Notes under the pieces: model-generated
Told to the model about the DNA's origin: nothing
Seen by the model: only the letters and a program-made list of their open reading frames with translations
Databases searched by the model: none
Shown here: piece by piece, positions 51,256 through 60,113 of the stretch
Position numbering within the stretch: the stretch's first letter is position 1
Layout of the letters: the number at the start of each line of letters is the position of its first letter
Position numbers and translations under genes: made by a program
Origin: Pseudomonas sp. BGr12
Lineage (GTDB): Bacteria > Pseudomonadota > Gammaproteobacteria > Pseudomonadales > Pseudomonadaceae
DNA length: 64,000 nt
Assembly (NCBI RefSeq): GCF_030272895.1
Contig: NZ_JALRNF010000025.1
Span: 26,180 to 90,179 of the forward strand
Direction: 5' to 3'

Positions 51256-51446
51256 TCGCTGTCGGTACAGCGATCGGGTGTGGAAACCCGAGCAATGCAT
51301 TGTGGCCGCTGTCGTTATGGCAGCTGTGCGCGGGAGACCTTCGGGTCTGCCGGGTTTGCCACATGCCCCGGTTTTCCACCCTGCGTACAGCTGTCACCAT
51401 TCGTGTGGAAACGATCGGGTGTAGCTCAACTGCATGTGGAGTTGCC
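51256..51446 (+). promoter_or_regulatory. structured leader upstream of the DUF3077 gene
   Basis: CGATCGGGTGT occurs twice (51271-51281 and 51412-51422) bracketing ~130 bp, and GTGTGGAAAC also occurs at 51278 and 51403. Inside is a stem AGACC-TTCG-GGTCT (51335-51348) with a stable TTCG loop. I see no coding frame from 51131 to 51446. A long 5' UTR with RNA structure or an sRNA is possible. Confidence 0.45.
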
Positions 51447-51749
51447 ATGAAAAAGCTCGTTCCAGATCCTCCAACGCTATTCCCCACTTGTGATAAACCC
51501 TTTGGCGACTGCGCCGCTGGCCACCCTCAACTCTTCTCGGTGAACGCCGGCATCGCCCCTCATGACGCGCTGGTACACATATCCCTGTACCTGCGTTGCG
51601 CCTACGACACTGCACACAAATCATTCGACGGTGTCGACGAGTCGGCCAAGGGGTTTCTCTGGTCTACCCTGCATTCGGTGGAGATGGCCAAGGGGTTGGT
51701 TGAGTCTTTGCTCGATGCTCTGGAGAACCGACAGTTAGCTCCGCTTTGA
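51447..51749 (+). CDS. DUF3077 family small protein
   Basis: 100 residues from ATG 51447 (GGAGTTGCC upstream). MKKLVPDPPTLFPTCDKPFGDCAAGHPQLFSVNAGIAPHDALVHISLYLRCAYDTAHK fits DUF3077: a conserved LFSVNAG-ALVHIS-YL block and a C-terminal helix (STLHSVEMAKGLVESLLDALE). Soluble, no signal peptide. Such genes occur in several copies in P. putida-type genomes; function unknown. Confidence 0.8.
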   Translation: MKKLVPDPPTLFPTCDKPFGDCAAGHPQLFSVNAGIAPHDALVHISLYLRCAYDTAHKSFDGVDESAKGFLWSTLHSVEMAKGLVESLLDALENRQLAPL

Positions 51750-51753
51750 CAGC

Positions 51754-51819
51754 ATCGCGGGGCAAGCCCGCTCCCACCGGGTGTATACATTGCCGGTGGG
51801 AGCGGGCTTGCCCCGCGAT
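51754..51819. repeat. REPIN between DUF3077 and DUF2780
   Basis: ATCGCGGGGCAAGCCCGCTC and inverted copy around a CCACCGGGTGTATACATTGCCGG-type centre (23 bp). Confidence 0.92.
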
Positions 51820-51895
51820 AAGGCACGGAACATTCCCCCGCCCGCACAGTCCAATCCCTCGTTTCCCCGCCTTTTACGGCCGACGAGGTCCTCGA

Positions 51896-52498
51896 ATGAA
51901 ACGTTTCGCACTGCTCACCCTGATGACCCTGGCCGCCAGCCCGGTGTTCGCCTTCAACCTCAGTGATGCGGCCAATGCCGTTGCCACCATGCAGGGCAAC
52001 AAGGACGGCGCTGCGGTGCAGGCGCCCGCCGCGTCGGCGAACCTGCTCAACACCCTCGGCAGCGAGCTGAAGATCACCCCGGAACAGGCCATCGGCGGTA
52101 CTGGCGCCTTGCTGGGCCTGGCCCGCAACCAGCTCAGTAGCGGTGACTACCAGGAACTGAGCAAGGCCGTGCCGGGCCTGGACCTGCTGGCCGGCGAAAA
52201 TGCCCTGGGTGCCTTGAGCGGCCTGGGCGCTCTGCTGGGCGAGGGCGGCAGTTCCTCGGCCTTGAGCAATGCCCTGGGCAACAACGTCAAGAACACCAAC
52301 GACTTGAGCAACGCCTTCAGTGCCCTGGGGATGGACACCGGCATGATCGGCATGTTCGCTCCGCTGCTGCTGCAGTACCTCGGCCAGCAGGGCGTTACCG
52401 CTTCGCTGTTGCAGAACCTGGGCAGCCTGTGGACCACTCCGCTCGTCCCGACCACCCCAACCACCCCGGCCACCTTGACCGCCCCACCTTCGGTGTAA
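51896..52498 (+). CDS. DUF2780 family exported protein
   Basis: 200 residues from ATG 51896. Signal peptide MKRFALLTLMTLAASPVFA. The mature part is Ala/Gly/Leu-rich and helical (LLNTLGSELKITPEQAIGGTGALLGLARNQL; AVPGLDLL; LSNAFSALGMDTGMIGMFAPLLLQYLGQQGVTASLLQNLGSLW), the DUF2780 pattern, ending in a Thr/Pro tail. Secreted or periplasmic; role unknown. It is convergent with the APC permease, six bases apart. Confidence 0.85.
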   Translation: MKRFALLTLMTLAASPVFAFNLSDAANAVATMQGNKDGAAVQAPAASANLLNTLGSELKITPEQAIGGTGALLGLARNQLSSGDYQELSKAVPGLDLLAGENALGALSGLGALLGEGGSSSALSNALGNNVKNTNDLSNAFSALGMDTGMIGMFAPLLLQYLGQQGVTASLLQNLGSLWTTPLVPTTPTTPATLTAPPSV

Positions 52499-52504
52499 GG
52501 CCGT

Positions 52505-53869
52505 TCAGCCCGCTTCGGAGAAGTTGACCATCCGCACCGGGCGACGCAAGCCTGCGGTGAGCACCAGCAGGTAGGCCAGGCCAAGGCCGAACCAGGCAAG
52601 GCCGATGCTCAGGGTCAGGGGCGACAGGCTGGTCCACAACCACAGGGTCAGCCCCAGGCCCACCAGCGGGATCAGGCCGTAGCGCAGCATGTCGGTCAGG
52701 TTACGCTGCTCGCTCTGGTTGAACAGGTGGGTGCGAATTACCGCCAGATTCACCGCGGAGAAGGCCACCAGTGCGCCAAAGCTGATCAGCGAGGCGAGGG
52801 TGGCGAGGTCAATGACCAGCGCCAGCAGGGAAAATGCCGACACCACCAGGGTCGCCGTGACCGGCGTGCCGAAGCGCGGCGACAGGTTGCCGAACCAGCG
52901 TTGCGGCAGGACCTGGTCGCGGCCCATGGTGTAGAGAATCCGCGACACCGCCGCCTGCGAGGCGAGGGCCGAGCCGAGGCTGCCGGCGACGAAGGCGGCG
53001 GTGAAGAAGTTGGCCAGGAACTGGCCGCCCGTCTTGAACATCACCTCGTTGGCCGCGGCGTCGGTGTTTTCGAAATGACTCCCCGGCAGCACCAGCTGGC
53101 TGATATAGGCGAGCAGGGTGAACAGCAGGCCGGCGCCGAGGGTGGTGAGGATGATCGCCCGCGGCACATCGCGCTGCGGGTTTCGGGTTTCCTCGGCCAG
53201 GGTCGATACCGCATCGAAGCCCAGGAACGACAGGCACAGCACCGCGGCACCTGCCATCAAATGGCTGAAGCCAGGCTTGCTGCCATCGCCCAGCAGCGGC
53301 GAGAGCAGGTCGACCGGCTGACCAGTGCCCAGGGTCTTGCACGACAGCGCGACGAATACACCGATAAAGACGATCTGCGCGCCGACGATCAGGTTGCTGG
53401 CCTTGGCGACCGAGTGGATGCCGATCACGTTGAGCAGCGTGACCAGGGCGATCGAGCCCAGGACCAGGGTCCAGACCGGAATGCTCGGGAAGGCGATGTT
53501 CAGGAACAGGCCGATGAGCAGGTAGTTGATCATCGGGATGAACAGGTAGTCGAGCAGCAGCGACCAGCCGGCAAGAAAGCCGATGTTCGGCCCGAAGGCC
53601 AGGTTGGTATAGGAATAGGCCGAGCCTGCCACCGGAAAGCGCCGGACCATGAAGCTGTAGGAAGTGGCGGTGAACAGCATGGCCAGCAGGGTGACCAGAT
53701 AGGCCCCGGCGGTGCGTCCGCCGGTCAGTTCGGTAACGATGCCGTAGGTGGTGAAGATGGTCAGCGGAACCATGTATACCAGGCCGAAGAACACCAGGGC
53801 AGGGAGCCCGAGGACGCGGCGCAGTTGAGTGGGGGCTGCCTGGGCAGCAGGGCTGGATGGCTTGGCCAT
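52505..53869 (-). CDS. APC superfamily amino acid/polyamine permease
   Basis: 454 residues with about 12 membrane helices. N-terminal LGLPALVFFGLVYMVPLTIFTTYGIV, the APC consensus region FPVAGSAYSYTNLAFGPNIGFLAGW and SFLGFDAVSTLAEETRNPQRDVPRAI. The closest resemblance I recognise is to the PuuP/YhdG-type putrescine or amino-acid permeases; the substrate is not certain. No catabolic partner is adjacent. The 229 bp upstream hold its promoter in an A/T-rich patch (53880-53980) and a third type of REP-like pair. Confidence 0.85.
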   Translation of the reverse strand: MAKPSSPAAQAAPTQLRRVLGLPALVFFGLVYMVPLTIFTTYGIVTELTGGRTAGAYLVTLLAMLFTATSYSFMVRRFPVAGSAYSYTNLAFGPNIGFLAGWSLLLDYLFIPMINYLLIGLFLNIAFPSIPVWTLVLGSIALVTLLNVIGIHSVAKASNLIVGAQIVFIGVFVALSCKTLGTGQPVDLLSPLLGDGSKPGFSHLMAGAAVLCLSFLGFDAVSTLAEETRNPQRDVPRAIILTTLGAGLLFTLLAYISQLVLPGSHFENTDAAANEVMFKTGGQFLANFFTAAFVAGSLGSALASQAAVSRILYTMGRDQVLPQRWFGNLSPRFGTPVTATLVVSAFSLLALVIDLATLASLISFGALVAFSAVNLAVIRTHLFNQSEQRNLTDMLRYGLIPLVGLGLTLWLWTSLSPLTLSIGLAWFGLGLAYLLVLTAGLRRPVRMVNFSEAG

Positions 53870-53986
53870 TGATCGATCCTGGCTATTTTTGTAGTTGTTT
53901 GCTGATCGATTTTTATCCAGTTAAATGGCCAATAGCAAAGAAGATTCCCTTATCTTGATTATTAATGCAGATTTTAATCGGCTATT

Positions 53987-54073
53987 TGTGGGAGCCGGCA
54001 TCGCCGGCGATGGCATCATCGCAGTCTCAGTTCGTGCGCGGCGCCTGCATCGCTGGCTATGCCAGCTCCCACA
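53987..54073. repeat. REP-like inverted pair of a third type
   Basis: TGTGGGAGCCGGCATCGCCG...GCGAT (53987-54011) and inverted ATCGCTGGCTATGCCAGCTC...CCACA (54049-54073). The outer bases match the other REP classes; the stems are different. Confidence 0.7.
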
Positions 54074-54098
54074 ACAGCAGGATTTGGCAGATCGTCGC

Positions 54099-54986
54099 TC
54101 AGCGCAGCTCGGCCCGCAGGCGTTCGATACGTGCATCCTTGTCATGCCACAGCTGGTTGACCCAACCCTGCACCGCCAGGCGCACGGCCGGATTGTTCTC
54201 GTAGTCGCCGCTCCACAGGGCAGGGTCCAGCTCGCGCACCTGGATATCGATGATCACCTTGGGGACTGCACCGCAGAGCAGGTCCCAGAAACCCGGGGCC
54301 TTGTCGCCGGGGTAGACGATGGTGACATCGAGCAGGGCGTCGAGCTGTTCGCCCAATGCCGCCAGGACGAAGGCCACGCCGCCGGCCTTGGGCTTGAGCA
54401 GGTGTTTGAAGGGTGACTGCTGGGCGCTGCGCTTGGCTTCGCTGAAGCGCGTGCCTTCCAGGTAGTTGACCACGGTCACCGGCTGGCGCTTGAACAGCTC
54501 ACAGGCGGCCTTGGTGATCTCCAGGTCCTGGCCCTTGAGTTCCGGGTGCTTGTCGAGAAACGCCTTGCTGTAGCGCTTCATGAACGGGTAATCCAGCGCC
54601 CACCAGGCCAGGCCCAGCAGCGGCACCCAGATCAGTTCCTTCTTGAGGAAGAACTTGAAGAACGGCACCCGCCGATTGAGGCTTTCGATCAGGGCGGGAA
54701 TGTCGACCCAGCTCTGGTGGTTGCTCACGCACAGGTAGGAGGTGTCCTGGCGCAGCTTGTCGATACCGCGGATGTCCCACTGGGTGGGGATGCACAGGGC
54801 AAAGATGGCCTTGTCGATTTCCGACCAGGTCTCGGCGATCCACATCACGGCCCGGGAGGCATAGACGCGGTAACGGCCCGGCAGGACCAGTTTGAGCAGG
54901 GCAAAGACCATCAAGGGGACGATCAGGACCAGGGTGTTGAGCAACAACAGCACGGTCACGAGGATGCCCGTCAGCAAGCGGCGCAT
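54099..54986 (-). CDS. PlsC-type acyltransferase (YihG-like)
   Basis: 295 residues. One or two N-terminal membrane helices (LLTGILVTVLLLLNTLVLIVPLMVFALLKLVL), then the acyltransferase motifs CVSNHQSWVDIPAL (NHx4D, near residue 90) and VVNYLEGTRFSEAKR (EGTR). It transfers acyl chains to lysophosphatidic acid or a related acceptor at the inner membrane. E. coli YihG is the nearest well-known relative; pseudomonads carry other PlsC-type enzymes, so this is likely an auxiliary acyltransferase. Divergent from the RimB-like gene. Confidence 0.88.
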   Translation of the reverse strand: MRRLLTGILVTVLLLLNTLVLIVPLMVFALLKLVLPGRYRVYASRAVMWIAETWSEIDKAIFALCIPTQWDIRGIDKLRQDTSYLCVSNHQSWVDIPALIESLNRRVPFFKFFLKKELIWVPLLGLAWWALDYPFMKRYSKAFLDKHPELKGQDLEITKAACELFKRQPVTVVNYLEGTRFSEAKRSAQQSPFKHLLKPKAGGVAFVLAALGEQLDALLDVTIVYPGDKAPGFWDLLCGAVPKVIIDIQVRELDPALWSGDYENNPAVRLAVQGWVNQLWHDKDARIERLRAELR

Positions 54987-55165
54987 AAGAAAACTCGTCT
55001 ATTCGGATGACAGTCGGCAATGATAAGCAGCCCGTCCGCGTACGCCAAATGCTCAGGCCGGCGAGGGCCGGACAAATGTTTCACTTTGTGTTGGATAAGC
55101 TGTCGGCGCGAACCTATCCTGCCTTCGCAGTCTAAACACTGTCTTGTCTCAAGGAAGCGGATCCT

Positions 55166-55669
55166 GTGAAACCTGTACTTGCCCTGCTATCGCTGCTCGC
55201 CCTGCCGGTCATGGCCGCCGAGCCGACGCTCTATGGTCGTTATGAATACATCACGCTGCCGGAGTTCGGCGGCGAAACCCTCAAGGCCAAGATGGACACC
55301 GGCGCCCTGACCGCCTCGCTGTCGGCCACGGACATCGAAACCTTCACCCGCGACGGCGAGGACTGGGTACGCTTTCGCCTGGCCACCAAGGACAGTGACG
55401 GCAAGGTCTACGAACACAAGCTGGCGCGCATCAGCAAGATCAAGAACCGCGCCGATGAAGACGAAGACGGCGAGGGCGCCGAGATCAGCAAGCGCCCGGT
55501 GGTGGACCTTGAGCTGTGCCTGGGCGACGTCAAGCGCACCGTCGAGGTCAACCTGACCGACCGCAGCAGCTTCAACTACCCGCTGTTGATCGGCGCCAAG
55601 GCGTTGCGCGAGTTCAAGGCGGCGGTGAATCCGGCGCGCCGATTCACTGCCGGCAAGCCGGACTGCTGA
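55166..55669 (+). CDS. RimB-like retropepsin-type protease (DUF785/Zn_protease family), exported
   Basis: 167 residues from a GTG at 55166 (AAGGA upstream). Signal peptide KPVLALLSLLALPVMA. The core LPEFGGETLKAKMDTGALTASLSATDIE contains the DTG active-site triad of retropepsin-like aspartic proteases, and NLTDRSSFNYPLLIGAKAL is the conserved C-terminal block. The family (often labelled ATP-dependent zinc protease) includes RimB, which acts with RimK on poly-glutamate tails of S6; that one is cytoplasmic, whereas this copy is predicted to be periplasmic, so its substrate is likely different. Confidence 0.85.
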   Translation: MKPVLALLSLLALPVMAAEPTLYGRYEYITLPEFGGETLKAKMDTGALTASLSATDIETFTRDGEDWVRFRLATKDSDGKVYEHKLARISKIKNRADEDEDGEGAEISKRPVVDLELCLGDVKRTVEVNLTDRSSFNYPLLIGAKALREFKAAVNPARRFTAGKPDC

Positions 55670-55674
55670 CGGCC

Positions 55675-55747
55675 CTGTAGGAGCGGGCTTGCCCCGCGAT
55701 TGCGTACTGTCAGTCACATCGCATCGCGGGGCAAGCCCGCTCCTACA
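55675..55747. repeat. REPIN between the RimB-like gene and creB
   Basis: CTGTAGGAGCGGGCTTGCCC...CGAT (55675-55700) and inverted copy (55723-55747) with a 22-bp centre. Confidence 0.93.
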
Positions 55748-55800
55748 AGGCGATCTAGAATCTCTTACACGTTCATCATTCCTGGTCAGGCCCGGACGCC

Positions 55801-56484
55801 ATGCCCCACATACTCATCGTCGAAGACGAAGCCGCCATCGCCGACACCCTGGTCTTCGCCCTGCAGGGCGAGGGCCACAGCACCGAGTGGGTCACCCTGG
55901 GCAACGCCGCCCTGGCGCAGCAGCGCCAGCGGCCCGCCGACCTGATCATCCTCGACATCGGCCTGCCGGATATCAGCGGCTTTGAAACCTGCCGGCAGCT
56001 GCGGCGTTTCAGCGAAGTGCCGGTGATGTTCCTCAGTGCGCGCGATGGCGAGATCGACCGGGTGGTGGGCCTGGAAATCGGTGCCGACGATTATGTGGTC
56101 AAGCCCTTCAGTCCACGCGAGGTGGCGGCCAGGGTGCGGGCAATCCTCAAGCGCATGGCGCCGCGTGCCGAGCCGGCAGCCCCTGCGCCGGCGCAGTTCC
56201 AGGTCGATACCCTGCGCATGCAGATCAGCTACCGCGGCCAGGCCCTGAGCCTGACCCGCCATGAGTTTCGCCTGTTGCAGAGCCTGCTGGAGCAACCCGA
56301 GCGGGTCTTCAGCCGGGAGCAACTGCTCGATGCCACCGGGGTCGCCGCCGATGCCGGCTACGAGCGCAGCATCGACAGCCACATCAAGAGCCTGCGCGCC
56401 AAGCTGCGCCAGGTGGCCGCCGACGGCGAGCCGATCCAGACCCATCGCGGCCTGGGCTACAGCTACTGTCCGGGACGCAGCTGA
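55801..56484 (+). CDS. creB: CreB, OmpR-type response regulator
   Basis: 227 residues. Receiver domain with phospho-Asp in LIILDIGLPDISGFE (about residue 51) and Lys in VVKPFSPREVAARV; C-terminal winged helix (LTRHEFRLLQSLLEQPERVFSREQLLDATG; DSHIKSLRAKLRQ). CreB binds cre-tag sequences TTCAC-N6-TTCAC and activates creD; in P. aeruginosa it is linked to beta-lactam tolerance after PBP4 loss. Its stop overlaps the ATG of creC. Confidence 0.93.
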   Translation: MPHILIVEDEAAIADTLVFALQGEGHSTEWVTLGNAALAQQRQRPADLIILDIGLPDISGFETCRQLRRFSEVPVMFLSARDGEIDRVVGLEIGADDYVVKPFSPREVAARVRAILKRMAPRAEPAAPAPAQFQVDTLRMQISYRGQALSLTRHEFRLLQSLLEQPERVFSREQLLDATGVAADAGYERSIDSHIKSLRAKLRQVAADGEPIQTHRGLGYSYCPGRS

Positions 56485-57917
56485 TGCGCCTGGGGATGCG
56501 GATCTTCCTGGTCTATTTCCTGTTCGTCGGGCTGACCGGCTATTTCATCCTCAACACCGTGCGCGAGCAGATCCGCCCCGGTGTGCGCCAGTCCACCGAA
56601 GAAACCCTGGTCGACACCGCCAACCTGCTGGCCGAGTTGCTGCACGACGACGTCAAGGCCGGCACCCTCGGCCAGAGTCGCCTTCCCGTGCTGTTGCGCG
56701 CCTATGGGCAACGGCAGCCCAATGCCGAAATCTGGGGTCTGGCCAAGAACCAGGTGAACCATCGCATCTATGTCACCGACGCCAAGGGCATCGTCCTGCT
56801 CGACTCGACCGGCTCGGCGGTTGGCCAGGACTATTCGCGCTGGAACGACGTCTACCTGACTTTGCGCGGCGAATATGGCGCGCGCTCAACCCGCAGCGAT
56901 CCGGACGATCCCGAGTCGTCGGTAATGCATGTGGCGGCGCCGATCCTCGATGGCGACAAGATCATTGGCGCGGTCACTGTGGCCAAGCCGAACAAGTCGC
57001 TGCAGCCCTACATCGACCGTTCCGAACGGCGCTTGCTGTACCTGGGCCTGGGGCTGATCGTCCTCGGTTTGCTGGCCGGTGCGGCGCTGTCCTGGTGGCT
57101 GGCACGCTCGCTGCGGCGCCTGACCGGTTATGCCGAAGCCGTCAGCGCCGGCGAGCGTGCAGCGCTGCCGAATTTTCGTGGGGGTGAGCTGGGCCAGCTA
57201 GCCGCGGCGGTCGAGCGCATGCGCACCCAGCTGGAAGGCAAGGACTATGTCGAGCGATACGTGCACACCCTGACCCATGAACTGAAAAGTCCGCTGGCGG
57301 CCATTCGTGGTGCTTCCGAGCTGCTTCAGGAGCCGATGCCGGACGCGCAGCGCCAGCGCTTTGCCGGCAATATCGAAAGCGAAAGTGCGCGCATGCAGCA
57401 GTTGATCGAGCGTTTGCTCAACCTGGCCCAGGTCGAGCAGATGCAGACCCTGGAAGAGCAGCAGCAGGTGCCGCTGGCGGCGCTGGTCGATGAGCTGTTG
57501 CTGGCCCACAGCGCGCGCATCGAAAGTGCCGGCCTGCAGGTGCGCCAGCGCGTACCGGCGTCAGTGCGCCTGCTGTGCGAGCCCTTCCTGATGCGCCAGG
57601 CGATCGCCAACCTGCTGGACAACGCCCTGGACTTCACGCCACCCGGCGGCATGTTGCTGTTCGAACTGGAACGGCGCAAAGGGCAGGTGGCCCTGAGCCT
57701 GTTCAACCAGGGCGAGGCGATTCCCGACTATGCCCTGGGCCGTTTGAGTGAGCGCTTCTACTCATTGCCGCGCCCATTCAGTGGGCGCAAGAGCACGGGG
57801 CTGGGGCTGAACTTCGTCGAGGAAGTGATGCAGTTGCACGGTGGTTCGCTGCAGGTCGCCAACGTCGAAGACGGGGTGCGCGTGCGCTTGTGGCTGCCGG
57901 CCAAACGCCTGGACTGA
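56484..57917 (+). CDS. creC: CreC, sensor histidine kinase
   Basis: 477 residues. N-terminal membrane helix (GMRIFLVYFLFVGLTGYFIL), periplasmic sensor of about 150 residues (YVTDAKGIVLLDSTGSAVGQDYSRWNDVYLTLRGEYGARS), second helix near 185-205, HAMP, then HisKA with phospho-His in LTHELKSPLAAIRGASELL and HATPase_c boxes (ANLLDNALDFTPPGG; GRKSTGLGLNFVEEVM). It phosphorylates CreB. The gene order creB-creC-creD matches E. coli and P. aeruginosa. Confidence 0.93.
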   Translation: MRLGMRIFLVYFLFVGLTGYFILNTVREQIRPGVRQSTEETLVDTANLLAELLHDDVKAGTLGQSRLPVLLRAYGQRQPNAEIWGLAKNQVNHRIYVTDAKGIVLLDSTGSAVGQDYSRWNDVYLTLRGEYGARSTRSDPDDPESSVMHVAAPILDGDKIIGAVTVAKPNKSLQPYIDRSERRLLYLGLGLIVLGLLAGAALSWWLARSLRRLTGYAEAVSAGERAALPNFRGGELGQLAAAVERMRTQLEGKDYVERYVHTLTHELKSPLAAIRGASELLQEPMPDAQRQRFAGNIESESARMQQLIERLLNLAQVEQMQTLEEQQQVPLAALVDELLLAHSARIESAGLQVRQRVPASVRLLCEPFLMRQAIANLLDNALDFTPPGGMLLFELERRKGQVALSLFNQGEAIPDYALGRLSERFYSLPRPFSGRKSTGLGLNFVEEVMQLHGGSLQVANVEDGVRVRLWLPAKRLD

Positions 57918-57921
57918 ACAC

Positions 57922-57948
57922 TTCACACAAGCTCCACACAGGCTCCAC
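57922..57948 (+). promoter_or_regulatory. triple cre-tag-like site upstream of creD
   Basis: TTCAC-N6-TCCAC-N6-TCCAC (units at 57922, 57933 and 57944) repeats at 11 bp. The consensus for CreB is TTCAC-N6-TTCAC, so two adjoining sites share the middle unit, each with one T-to-C change. It begins four bases after the creC stop and 92 bp before the creD ATG. Confidence 0.7.
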
Positions 57949-58013
57949 AAAAGTCCTCAAGGCCTCCATGTCGGGTGAGCAGACTCTGCTCATCGAAACC
58001 GGAGCCTTGCCTC

Positions 58014-59348
58014 ATGAACCGAACCTTGAGCCTCAAACTCGGCGCCATCGCCGTGCTGATCATCCTGTTGTTGATCCCGTTGCTGATGATTGGCGGCCTG
58101 ATCGACGAGCGCCAGGCGCTGCGCGACAGCGTGGTGCAGGACATCGCCCAGAGCTCCAGCTACAGCCAGCAGATCAGCGGGCCGGTGCTGGTGGTGCCGT
58201 ACCGCAAGACTGAACGCCGCTGGACGCTCCAGGAGGGCCGGAGCATCCAGGAAACCAGCCAGGTCAGTGGCCATCTGTACTTTCTGCCGGAAACCTTCGC
58301 GCTCGAATCAGGCATCGATACCGAGCTGCGCTCGCGGGGGATCTACCAGGCCCGCCTGTTCCATGCCGAAAACCACATCAGCGGGCAATTCAAGCTGCCA
58401 GCACGCTGGGGGATCACCGAGGACTTTGAAGACTATCGCTTCGAACCGGCGTTTCTCGCCGTTGGCATCAGTGACATCCGTGGCATCGAGAAAGGTCTGC
58501 AGTTGCAGCTCAACGACCGACGCCTGGATTTCCAGGCCGGCACCCGCCTGGGTTGGCTGGGCAGTGGCGTGCATGTGGTCCTCGGGCCGCTCGACGGCAA
58601 GGGCGAAACCCTGCTCGACTATGCCTTCGACCTCAGCCTGCAGGGCAGCGGGCAACTGCATGTGCTGCCGGTTGGCCGCAGCACCGGCGTCAGCATGGCC
58701 GCCAACTGGCCGCACCCGAGCTTTATCGGCAACTACCTGCCTGCCAGCCGCAAGGTCGATGCCGATGGGTTCTCTGCGCGCTGGCAGACCTCGTTCTTTT
58801 CCACCAACCTGGAGGACGCCCTGGCCCAGTGCGTGACCAATGCCAATTGCGAGGATTTTCGCAGCCGGGCGTTCGGGGTCAGCTTTGTCGATCCGGTGGA
58901 CCAGTACCTCAAGAGTGAACGGGCGATCAAATACGCCTTGCTGTTCATCGCCCTGACCTTCGCCGGCTTCTTTCTCTTCGAGGTGTTGCGCAACCTCAGC
59001 GTGCACCCGATCCAGTACGCCCTGGTCGGCGCGGCCCTGGCGCTGTTCTACCTGTTGCTGCTGTCGTTGTCCGAGTACCTGGGCTTCGGCCCGGCCTACC
59101 TGTTGTCGGCCGCGGCCTGTGTGCTGTTGATCGGCTTCTACCTGAGCCATGTGCTGCGCAGCCTGTGGCGGGCGCTGGGCTTCGCCCTGGGCTTGGTGGT
59201 GCTTTACGGCATGCTCTACGGGCTGCTCAGCGCCGAGGACTATGCCTTGTTGATGGGCGCGTTGTTGCTGTTCGGCTTGCTGGGGGTGTTCATGGTCCTG
59301 ACCCGACGCCTGGATTGGTATGGCGTTGGCCAGGGGAGGTTGCAATGA
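58014..59348 (+). CDS. creD: CreD, inner membrane protein of the Cre regulon
   Basis: 444 residues from ATG 58014. Membrane helix at residues 7-27 (LGAIAVLIILLLIPLLMIGGLIDERQ), a large periplasmic domain to about 310 (SGPVLVVPYRKTER; LYFLPETFALESGIDTELRSRGIYQ), then five to six helices in the C-terminal third (YALLFIALTFAGFFLFEVLR; AYLLSAAACVLLIGFYLSHVL). CreD is the most strongly CreB-activated gene in known systems and affects beta-lactam and envelope-stress response; its biochemical role is unknown. Confidence 0.92.
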   Translation: MNRTLSLKLGAIAVLIILLLIPLLMIGGLIDERQALRDSVVQDIAQSSSYSQQISGPVLVVPYRKTERRWTLQEGRSIQETSQVSGHLYFLPETFALESGIDTELRSRGIYQARLFHAENHISGQFKLPARWGITEDFEDYRFEPAFLAVGISDIRGIEKGLQLQLNDRRLDFQAGTRLGWLGSGVHVVLGPLDGKGETLLDYAFDLSLQGSGQLHVLPVGRSTGVSMAANWPHPSFIGNYLPASRKVDADGFSARWQTSFFSTNLEDALAQCVTNANCEDFRSRAFGVSFVDPVDQYLKSERAIKYALLFIALTFAGFFLFEVLRNLSVHPIQYALVGAALALFYLLLLSLSEYLGFGPAYLLSAAACVLLIGFYLSHVLRSLWRALGFALGLVVLYGMLYGLLSAEDYALLMGALLLFGLLGVFMVLTRRLDWYGVGQGRLQ

Positions 59349-59417
59349 GCGGGTTGCGGGAGGAGAGGCGTTGGGCAGCGGGGTTGGTGGTGCATATTGT
59401 GTTTTTGTGGCGTTTGC

Positions 59418-59464
59418 ATCGCGGGGCAAGCCCGCACCCACAGTGGGAGCGGGCTTGCCCCGCG
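59418..59464. repeat. REPIN between creD and the GST gene
   Basis: ATCGCGGGGCAAGCCCGCAC and inverted GAGCGGGCTTGCCCCGCGAA with a CCACAGTGG centre. Outer ends GAA/ATC are not fully symmetrical. Confidence 0.9.
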
Positions 59465-59474
59465 AAGAGGCCCT

Positions 59475-60104
59475 TCAGACCGACGGGGCGGTCGCCTGCA
59501 TCGAGGGCCGCTGACTGACCTGTGCATACCAGGCCGCCAGCTTGGGCTGCTGCTCGCGCCAGGCGAAGTCCGGCATGCGAAAATCGATGTAACCCAGGGC
59601 ACAGGCCACGCCGATGGCGGCGATGTCGAACGTCGAGGCCAGTTCGGCGATGTGCTCCTGCTCAAGGCTTGCCAGGCCTCGCCGGACCTTGTCCAGCTGG
59701 GCGTCGATCCAGCGGTCCCAGCGCTTGTCTTCGGGGCGCAGGAAGGTCTCGTAGCGGGTGTTCACCGCAGCATCCATGATCGCGTCGGCCAGGGAGGCCA
59801 GGGTCAGGCGGCGCCAGCGCGCCGAGCCTTCCCGGGGGATCAGCGGGTTGCCCACATGCTGCAGGTCGAGGTACTCGCAGATCACCCGGCTGTCATGCAG
59901 CACGCTGCCGTCTTCCAGGCGCAGGGCCGGGATTTTCCCGGCCGGGTTGCCCTGGTTGAGTTCGGCATCGGGGCTCACGGGCGACAGGTTGATGCTGTGC
60001 ACGGCAACCCGGTCGGTCTGGCCGGTTTCGTGCAGCAGCACCATGACCTTGCGCACGAAGGGCGACGCCGGCGAGTGGAACAACATCATGCTTGGTGCAG
60101 ACAT
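59475..60104 (-). CDS. glutathione S-transferase family protein
   Basis: 209 residues; GAGGG upstream of ATG 60104, with a second in-frame ATG five codons on. Thioredoxin-like N-terminal domain (MLFHSPASPFVRKVMVLLHETG; NPAGKIPALRLEDGSVLHDSRVICEYLD, with the cis-Pro and the ED(S) glutathione-binding segment) and an all-helical C-terminal domain (FDIAAIGVACALGYIDFRMPDF). The usual Cys/Tyr is a Ser in HSPASPFVRK. Physiological substrate unknown. It follows msrA after nine bases and may share its transcript, as both deal with thiol or oxidative stress. Confidence 0.88.
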   Translation of the reverse strand: MSAPSMMLFHSPASPFVRKVMVLLHETGQTDRVAVHSINLSPVSPDAELNQGNPAGKIPALRLEDGSVLHDSRVICEYLDLQHVGNPLIPREGSARWRRLTLASLADAIMDAAVNTRYETFLRPEDKRWDRWIDAQLDKVRRGLASLEQEHIAELASTFDIAAIGVACALGYIDFRMPDFAWREQQPKLAAWYAQVSQRPSMQATAPSV

Positions 60105-60113
60105 GGCGATCCC

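Noticed and set aside
51131..51446. Coding sequence upstream of and fused to the DUF3077 gene
   Set aside because: The frame can be extended upstream, but the translation is Cys/Arg-rich without family similarity, and ATG 51447 has its own ribosome site and begins the conserved protein.
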